Of a stretch of 46,463 bases of DNA, positions 40,616 to 46,463 are shown piece after piece. A program made the translations under genes and the position numbers. The notes beneath the pieces are model-generated. The model was not told the origin of the DNA and did not search any database. It saw only the letters and a list, made by a program, of their open reading frames with translations. This stretch comes from Nemertoderma westbladi (lineage: Eukaryota; Xenacoelomorpha; Nemertodermatida; Nemertodermatidae): assembly GCA_032718475.1 (NCBI GenBank), contig JAUCBJ010001851.1, positions 1-46,463 on the forward strand, written 5' to 3'. Each line of letters begins with the position of its first letter. Position 1 is the first letter of the stretch.

Positions 40616-41346
40616 AAAACGAATACACGGTAGCGCCAGCTGTAGATACCCCTGCCATTCATATTAGGTCTACGCCTTTAAGACAGACGAGTCTCAGGGA
40701 GCTGATGTTATGAAAGGAACACAATTCAAAAGGTAACAAACTTCAGATAGATCTTAACTATTTACAAATGGAAATGTTGGTGGATGAAATGTTGGTGGAT
40801 GAAATGTTGCCATACAACCTAGTTAATAAACGATCCTTCCAAGTTTTCATTAATACAATTAATCCACGTTTTCTGATTCCAGCGATTTTCTAATTCGCAC
40901 GGTAATATTGCCGGATATATACACTAGAGTGCGGCGAAAGGTCATGGACGTGATGAAGAACATTACTTGGTTTGCTGGTACGACAGATATATGGAGTTCA
41001 GAACATAAGGACTCGTATATCATCTTTACATGTCACTATTTCGAGTCCTGGGAAAGAAAATGTGCAGTTATTGAATGTCTCCCCTTCCCCCGCTGGTCAT
41101 TCTGGCGATCACATTGCAGCGGCCTTAAAAGAAGCAGTTGACGACTGGGGACTAGGTTCTAAACTCAACTTAATTTTGCATGATAATGCGTTGAATATGG
41201 TTAATGGGATGGGGTTAAACGGCTGGAGAAATTGTGGTTGATTTCCCCATGGCCTACATCTGGTGGTGACCAACGCAATTGATTTACAACCTTCACTTAG
41301 TTAACAATTTCTAAGATATGGAAAACCGTAGCTTTCTTCCACAGAA

Positions 41347-41354
41347 GCAATTTA
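41347..41354. repeat. 8-bp target-site duplication CAATTTAG, left copy
   Basis: Second copy at 41631-41638. Removing the MITE and one copy restores the hAT codons S-N-L-A-M-N-E-L-R. Confidence 0.92.
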
Positions 41355-41630
41355 GCGATATTAGGACAATTGCGACCTGGACAATTGCGACCCATGATTT
41401 TGGGAAAAATTTATGGGTTGCAATTGACCGGGTCGCAATTGTCTGGGTTGCAATTGACCGGGTCGCAATTTTCCGGATCCAGATAAAAAGATGTAATGTA
41501 TATCATTGATAAATATCATTGTATCATTGACAATTGCGACCCGGACAATTGTGACACATAATTTTTATTTAAAAACATGGGTCGCAATTGACCGGGTCGC
41601 AATTGTCTGGGTCGCAATTATCCGTACTCC
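41355..41630. mobile_element. 276-bp MITE with iterated GACAATTGCGACC ends
   Basis: Ends: CGATATTAGGACAATTGCGA... and, as reverse complement, GGAGTACGGATAATTGCGAC.... Inside both ends the word (G)ACAATTGCGACCCGG or its complement recurs about ten times. The core (41480-41540) is AT-rich with ATCATTG repeats. No coding capacity. The 8-bp duplication suggests hAT-type mobilisation. Confidence 0.88.
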
Positions 41631-41638
41631 CAATTTAG
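41631..41638. repeat. 8-bp target-site duplication CAATTTAG, right copy
   Basis: Partner of 41347-41354. Confidence 0.92.
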
Positions 41639-41880
41639 CCATGAATGAGTTGCGTAAGGCTCAGTAAATTGAATGCCAACTTCCTTTTTATTGAGATTTT
41701 AAGAACCATTTTTATTGATTCTGCCATTTGGTGGTCAAGTTTATACCATATGATAACTCGTTTCGTTGAACAAAAACAAGCAATCTTAAGGGCCCTTGCA
41801 GAGCTGGGGAAGACCATGAGGTTAAATACGTTAGACAGGGAGATTGTACAGAAGGTAAGATTTTCTTTACATCACATGTG

Positions 41881-42730
41881 AAGGGAGGCAGGGCGAGAAA
41901 AAATAATTTTCTGACCAAAATTTTTTTTATTGAATTTTCTAGTTCAAAATTTTATTAGCTATTCAAAAAATTAAGTCCTAATTAAATGCAATCAAGCGTT
42001 CAAAAGTTCTAAACATTTGAGTGATGTGCACTCCTGACATTGTTTTGAAAAAAAAATTACAAAATTAACATGATGTAATTAAGTATTATAATTAGTAGTA
42101 CCAGTAATATATGATTAATTATTAATGAGAGTAATAAAATATTATTATTATTATATATTATTATTATTAATTAATTAATTATTCATTTATTGTATTAGGT
42201 GTAGAATTAGTTTCCATATTATTTGCAAGTTAGTATAGACCTGTAATGCACTCATTATCAGTTTCTTCTTTCCTTTTTCTATTTCACCTGTTCTTTGCCT
42301 TGGCTTCCCTATCAACGCGGTTAGATAGATTTTTTTATACATTATGTAAAAACAATAACAAATACACCAAACAATGTACCGGTATAAAGGTATTGTCCAA
42401 CATAACATATAGGATTACCCTTAAAGCTTTGCAGCTTATTTCCAAGGGGGTCCTTTATGTTACTTAGTTACAAATACAATATTACACTACGCTAACCTAA
42501 AACCAATATAAACGTAATTACACTATGTACATATACAACTTTACCGAGAGCGTGACAATGTCTGACTCAACGATAAAGATGTAATGTACAGAACAATTTA
42601 ATATAAAACGTAATTACAGTATAAATAGTAAATAATTTATAAACTAATAACTTACTGAAGGACTATTGTACCTATTTTTACATTGCACACGGAGATGAGA
42701 TTTAACTGCAGATTTAAAAGAATGTTGATT
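41881..42730. other. AT-rich non-coding DNA
   Basis: TTA/TTAA microsatellite at about 42138-42182; otherwise nothing recognised. Confidence 0.5.
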
Positions 42731-42732
42731 AT

Positions 42733-43560
42733 TTAGGTTTTTAATTTCATTATGCAGAGCGTTCCAATTTTTAATGCCGTTAAAAAAAAGAAAGAAGAAA
42801 GGTTAGCAGTGCGGACACGTCTCATGTCCAAGGAGAGTAGGCCATAGTTAGTATGTTTGCCTGGTTCTATCCCCAGCTGCTTTAGGACACGTATTCGAGA
42901 TTCATTTCCATTATTATAGACCAATACAGCATCCAATGTTCCGAGTTGCAGTGTGTGTATACCAATAAACACTCGCTTTGGGCACCGAGTCCAAATTGAA
43001 TTATTTAAACTCTCGTTTACATTTTGACTTTTCCCATGAAGGCACTTTGATAAGAATTTATTCTCAGTGAGATCTCGATATATTGGTTTCAGCTTCAAAA
43101 GTATCGGTTCTGGAATTTAATTTTATGAGTATAGGCTTGGTGGGTGATTTGTGCAATGTTATATTTGCACCAACTATCAGCATCTTTGGGGCAAAGTCCA
43201 TGGGATGGGTTTTTGTCAGTGGAGAGATAGTGAAAATACGTTGCCAAGATTGCCTTTTTCATCGCATCGACACTGTGACCATTTGCCCGAATAGCATTTC
43301 CATAGTAACCTTGCCTTTTACATCGCATCGACACTGTGACCATTTGCCCGAATAGCATTTCCATAGTAACCTTGAAGCCTATCTATCCGCGAGTCTGTTA
43401 GTCTGTTTTTACCAGAAATCACTCTTCCATCTGACAGTTTCACAAGCTTTCAATTTCCGCATGGGTCAACCAATCCTCTTTTGCACATGGCGTTCTAGTT
43501 TTTAAATAGTTACTTTATCCCCATATGGTCTACTCTGGGCAACTTCAGAGAAAGAGTTAG
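42733..43560 (-). pseudogene. Mutator-like transposase, C-terminal half, broken
   Basis: Minus strand, right to left: 'HVQKR' region near 43480, SDGRVISGKNRLTDSRIDRL, YYGNAIRANGHSVDAMKKAI, SHGLCPKDADSWCKYNIAQI, a frameshift near 43095, then LKPIYRDLTENKFLSKCLHG, KSQNVNESLNNSIWTRCPKR and VFIGIHTLQLGTLDAVLVYN. The C-P-+-(G/A)-DSWCK and KCLHG-TQN-NES-N--IW---PK-----------G--DAV signatures are those of animal Mutator-like transposases. A 61-bp tandem duplication (43250-43371) also breaks the frame. N-terminal half missing. Confidence 0.82.
43250..43371. repeat. 61-bp tandem duplication in the Mutator-like remnant
   Basis: 43250-43310 is repeated at 43311-43371 with one or two changes; it repeats the codons for YYGNAIRANGHSVDAM+. 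Confidence 0.93.
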
Positions 43561-43573
43561 TATCACCATCACT

Positions 43574-43842
43574 TAAATGATAAAGTAGCTAGAGTTAACA
43601 TTGTAAACGTTCGAATAAACATTATAAAATAATAAAAACCGACGCGTTTCGAATTTTAATTCGTCTTCAGGTATATAATACATAACATGGTACAGTACAA
43701 CAGTACAGTAATTAAATTAGAGTGTACCAACACATATAATAATAAGATTAAATGGCGCCTAACTAAAGTTCAAATTTGCCGCCAATCTAATGCCATAGCT
43801 GAAGGGCTACCCCCATCTCTGTTTGTTTATTCAAAAGGGGTA
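43574..43842 (-). repeat. pLTR-like direct repeat, left copy
   Basis: Includes GATAAAGTAGCTAGAGTTAA, the hammerhead-like motif and the last codons of the RT ORF (43787-43842). One difference from the right copy was noted (ACATATAATAAT versus ACATAGAATAAT). Confidence 0.9.
43630..43682 (-). ncRNA. Hammerhead-ribozyme-like motif, left copy
   Basis: On the minus strand: CC, then CTGAAGA (43664-43670; fits CUGANGA), a stem-loop CGAATT-AA-AATTCG, AAACGCGTC, then GG. Sequences outside form a short stem I (ACC/GGT). Penelope elements are known to carry hammerhead motifs at this place. The fit is not perfect: if the stem is paired fully, the G of the GAAA box is used in the stem. The very short stem III (ACGCGT) suggests a dimeric form. 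Confidence 0.5.
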
Positions 43843-46243
43843 TTGTCGCCTCTTTTATGCTCAAAGATTCGGCAATACGTACATGACTCTTTTTTTGACA
43901 CATATATGCGATTTTAAAACTATCGATCGGCGGACGCACCTGCCCACATATTGGCCAGTGCTCCGAAACAGATGTCCCTCCCGCAGTACGCCTATGTTCG
44001 GAAACCCTATCATGGAAATGGCGCACAGTGTGGCCAATGTATGCCTTTTGACAGGCATGACATTCGTACTTATATACGATATTTGATTGAAGGGGTTCCG
44101 GAACACGATCTTTATTAGGGAACAGACTGCCAACCTTTTTTGCTCTAAAGGCCATAAGCAACTTATAATCTCTGGGTAATACTGAATTGATTAGCCCCCT
44201 AAACCTCTTTTCAAAAATTTTATCATACCTATAAAAAGGCAATGATAATACTATATTTTTCATCTTTGGTGTGGGTCGGTTACCAACTAAGACTTTATCC
44301 TGCGCACGCCTAATAATTGAATTAGGATAACCATTAGCTCTCAAATACGTAGTTAGTTTATCAAAACCCTCAAGCACTGATACCCAACTGCTACAAATAA
44401 TTAATATCCGATAAAATAATGTAAATATCATCGACCATTTGTATTTAGGGTGTGTTATACTCTGTTCAGGGGTATAAAGACCCGTGTGCGTAGGTTTGGT
44501 GTACCAAGATGTAGCGAAACCGTTTCTGGTACGTTTAACCAAAACATCCAGAAAAGGAATGCTAGCATCCTTTTCCAATTCTACAGTAAATTTCGCATTT
44601 GGTTCCAAAGAGTTCATAAAATCTAAAAATCTTGATTGGCGATTACCGCCTGGATCAAATGTAAGTATCGAGTCATCCACGAAACGTTTGTAGAGTTCAG
44701 GTAGAATCTCAGAGTCACAAGTTTCAAAATTACATTCCAACATATACATGAAAAAACCTGCCAACGTGCAGGCCAAGGGGGATCCCATTGCTAAACCATC
44801 CTTCTGGATGTAATCTGTACCATTGAACTTGAAATGGTGTCCATTCAAGTTATCACTGTGGCCAAGGGCCAATAAAACCAATTTGTGGAAAGTTTCTTTT
44901 AACATTGGTGGTCTTTCACTTAATTCCAACTCATACACCTTGTCTACCGCAAACTTAACAGTTTTTCGCAACGGTACATTGGTAAATAGACTAACCACAT
45001 CAAAGCTACACAGAAGCTTTTCCGATAAATCTCGATCTTTATATTGTTCTAGAACTTTCAAGAAGTCAAAAGTATCATTCACAGTATATGACGCAGGGAG
45101 TGCCTTCTTTAACCAAACATCCATTTCTTTGGCAAGTTCGTATGTGTAACACCCAGTCGCCGATAATATTGGACGTAGTGGGACCCCATCCTTATGGACT
45201 TTGGCTAGACCATAAAGTCGCGCAGGTGAACTACCCACTGCCTTCAAGCGCCTAAACTTAGCATCAGACAGTTTACATGCTTTCAGAGCATCATTAAACT
45301 TGTCTTCAACTAAACATGTTGTGTCCCTGGTTTGTCTATGATGTGGTTTGTAGATTTCGAACTTTGTATTATCGTCTAAGATTAAATGCATTTTATCCAA
45401 ATACTCCTGTCTATCCATAATGACTGTTCCTTTCCCTTTATCATATTTACAAATATATAATGATGAATCCTTCGCTAATTCACTCAAAGTTCTTTCTATC
45501 GAGCTCAAGCAAACCGGCTGTTGGTTTGCATAACCTAATACTAGAGACTGTACGCGAGCTTTTAATTCTAGAGACTTTGAGGGTGAGAGTGGTTCCTCCT
45601 GCACCTGTAATACGTTCCGATAGAATATTTCCGAATCAATTTTGACTCTCATAAGATCGATTTTCTTATATCCCACTGACAAATCAAAGCCTAATTTTAG
45701 GCAATCTGTCTCCTTTTGCGTTAGAGTCCTACTTGACACATTGAGGACTGTATTCTCCACTGTGAATTTGTTTGCAATCCCTTTATTTTGAATCAAAACC
45801 TCGAGTTTCTTTCGTACTCGATGCTTCTTTGCCAGTAGAGCAGTAGCATTTATACGCTCTATGTTGTCAAGTAAAGATACGACTTCTGTGGATGATAACT
45901 GTTCGGTTAATGTGTCCTTAAGGATTCTAAAACGGTCAGTTAATCCAGTTATTTCTTGTTTGATATTTCTCAGCCGTCGTCTAACGATATCCAGTCTTTG
46001 ACGTGCGAATGAGTCCGAGAAACAGATCAGGTGCTCCGGTATGCGTATATGCGTAAACTTCGGAGCCACATGTTCCGCCAAACAACGCGAAAGAAAATCC
46101 ACATCGACACTCCTGTTCTGCAGTTGTCGATACACTTTATTCACCTCCCTGTAGGTAATACCCGTACGCTCTGAGCAATGCCGTTTGAAAGAAATAAATG
46201 ATAAAGTAGCTAGAGTTAACATTGTAAACGTTCGAATAAACAT
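43787..46243 (-). CDS. Penelope-like reverse transcriptase with GIY-YIG endonuclease
   Basis: 818 codons, intact. After a helical N-terminus it has the RT: 'LYGLAKVHKDGVPLRPILSA' near 340, 'CSFDVVSLFTNVPL' near 411, 'DGLAMGSPLACTLAGFFM' near 480, 'YKRFVDDSILTF' near 520 (catalytic FVDD), 'IPFLDVLVKR' near 560, then a linker and the GIY-YIG domain near 725-760 (YKYECHACQKAYIGHTVRHF, DRVSEHRR). Expected role: RNA-templated insertion using its own nuclease. The first Met and about 15 codons lie inside the flanking repeat, so the true start may be another Met or a fusion point. Length is normal for the family. No stops or frameshifts are visible. Confidence 0.92.
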   Translation of the reverse strand: MFIRTFTMLTLATLSFISFKRHCSERTGITYREVNKVYRQLQNRSVDVDFLSRCLAEHVAPKFTHIRIPEHLICFSDSFARQRLDIVRRRLRNIKQEITGLTDRFRILKDTLTEQLSSTEVVSLLDNIERINATALLAKKHRVRKKLEVLIQNKGIANKFTVENTVLNVSSRTLTQKETDCLKLGFDLSVGYKKIDLMRVKIDSEIFYRNVLQVQEEPLSPSKSLELKARVQSLVLGYANQQPVCLSSIERTLSELAKDSSLYICKYDKGKGTVIMDRQEYLDKMHLILDDNTKFEIYKPHHRQTRDTTCLVEDKFNDALKACKLSDAKFRRLKAVGSSPARLYGLAKVHKDGVPLRPILSATGCYTYELAKEMDVWLKKALPASYTVNDTFDFLKVLEQYKDRDLSEKLLCSFDVVSLFTNVPLRKTVKFAVDKVYELELSERPPMLKETFHKLVLLALGHSDNLNGHHFKFNGTDYIQKDGLAMGSPLACTLAGFFMYMLECNFETCDSEILPELYKRFVDDSILTFDPGGNRQSRFLDFMNSLEPNAKFTVELEKDASIPFLDVLVKRTRNGFATSWYTKPTHTGLYTPEQSITHPKYKWSMIFTLFYRILIICSSWVSVLEGFDKLTTYLRANGYPNSIIRRAQDKVLVGNRPTPKMKNIVLSLPFYRYDKIFEKRFRGLINSVLPRDYKLLMAFRAKKVGSLFPNKDRVPEPLQSNIVYKYECHACQKAYIGHTVRHFHDRVSEHRRTAGGTSVSEHWPICGQVRPPIDSFKIAYMCQKKSHVRIAESLSIKEATIPLLNKQTEMGVALQLWH

Positions 46244-46463
46244 TATAAAATAATAAAAACCGACGCGTTTCGAATTTTAATTCGTCTTCAGGTATATAAT
46301 ACATAACATGGTACAGTACAACAGTACAGTAATTAAATTAGAGTGTACCAACACATAGAATAATAAGATTAAATGGCGCCTAACTAAAGTTCAAATTTGC
46401 CGCCAATCTAATGCCATAGCTGAAGGGCTACCCCCATCTCTGTTTGTTTATTCAAAAGGGGTA
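46195..46463 (-). repeat. pLTR-like direct repeat, right copy, runs off the window
   Basis: Matches 43574-43842. It ends at the window edge inside what would be the C-terminal codons of another copy's ORF. Confidence 0.9.
46251..46303 (-). ncRNA. Hammerhead-ribozyme-like motif, right copy
   Basis: Same sequence as 43630-43682, 2,621 bases further on. Two copies would bracket a unit of about 2.6 kb in a tandem transcript. Confidence 0.5.

Larger units (their letters stand above)
40735..41880 (+). pseudogene. hAT transposase remnant, split by a MITE
   Basis: Plus-strand pieces in shifting frames: near 40800 'LLPYNLVNKRSFQVF' type sequence, then IYTRVRRKVMDVMKNITWFA, GTTDIWSSEHKDSYIIFTCH and YFESWERKCAVIE (classic hAT block with the catalytic-Asp region TTDIWSS), GHSGDHIAAALKEAVDDWGL and LNLILHDNALNMVNGM. 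After the MITE (41355-41630) it resumes AMNELRKAQ and RFVEQKQAILRALAELGK. ZBED4-like hAT family. It has a 15-bp repeat (GATGAAATGTTGGTG) at 40769-40806. Truncated before the dimerisation domain. Several stops; not functional. Confidence 0.8.
43574..46463 (-). mobile_element. Penelope-like element with head-to-tail flanking copy
   Basis: An intact RT/GIY-YIG ORF (46243-43787, minus) lies between two direct repeats, 43574-43842 and 46195-46463 (constant offset 2,621; the second runs off the window). The repeat contains the end of the ORF plus the non-coding region, so the right copy is the 3' part of a second element in the same orientation. Such tandem arrangements with pLTRs are typical of Penelope elements. 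Confidence 0.88.

Noticed and set aside
1-46463. Transfer RNA or ribosomal RNA genes
   Set aside because: None was recognised by eye on either strand; a covariance-model scan would be needed to exclude degenerate ones.

Overview
The window looks like animal nuclear DNA, most likely from an invertebrate. It is AT-rich, has no operons or bacterial-type gene spacing, and carries families typical of metazoan genomes: APE-type LINEs, BEL/Pao LTR retrotransposons, a Penelope-like element, and piggyBac, hAT, Mutator-like and integrase-type DNA transposons. The species cannot be told from the sequence. I find no ordinary host gene; almost every coding remnant belongs to a mobile element. Gene names are therefore left empty.

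Layout. 1-1250 (-): broken ORF1 of a LINE that continues beyond the left edge. 1980-6520 (+): a nearly full-length but broken LINE with ORF1, endonuclease/RT ORF2 and an A-rich tail. 6872-38870 (-): an old DNA transposon with a transposase (pieces at 38541-38870 and 31709-33311) and a second ORF resembling DUF4806 proteins (pieces at 30734-31253, 19677-19774 and 6872-7126). It has been split by nested insertions: BEL/Pao element 1 (7127-19676, TSD CCACT), a piggyBac element (19775-30733, TSD TTAA) and BEL/Pao element 2 (33312-38535, TSD TGGAT). The piggyBac element is itself split by a 7,000-bp element with long inverted repeats (22674-29673, TSD CTTTGGAA). That element carries a LINE fragment and an integrase-type DNA transposon flanked by arrays of 21-bp hairpin units. 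At every junction, removing the insertion and one copy of the target duplication joins the interrupted reading frame, so the nesting is well supported.

38871-46463: mostly non-coding DNA, then a hAT transposase remnant (40735-41880, itself holding a 276-bp MITE with TSD CAATTTAG), a Mutator-like transposase remnant (42733-43560), and a Penelope-like element (43574-46463). The last has an intact 818-codon RT/GIY-YIG ORF between direct repeats that carry a hammerhead-ribozyme-like motif.

The most interesting points are these. Both BEL/Pao copies look recent (LTRs 3/1269 different, and apparently identical) but lack the RT core through deletions that keep long gag-protease frames open. Element 1 has an additional cysteine-rich 3' ORF of unknown function. 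Three unrelated DNA elements have ends built from iterated short words. The Penelope copy is arranged head to tail with a second copy. All family assignments are from motif recognition by eye, without database searches.
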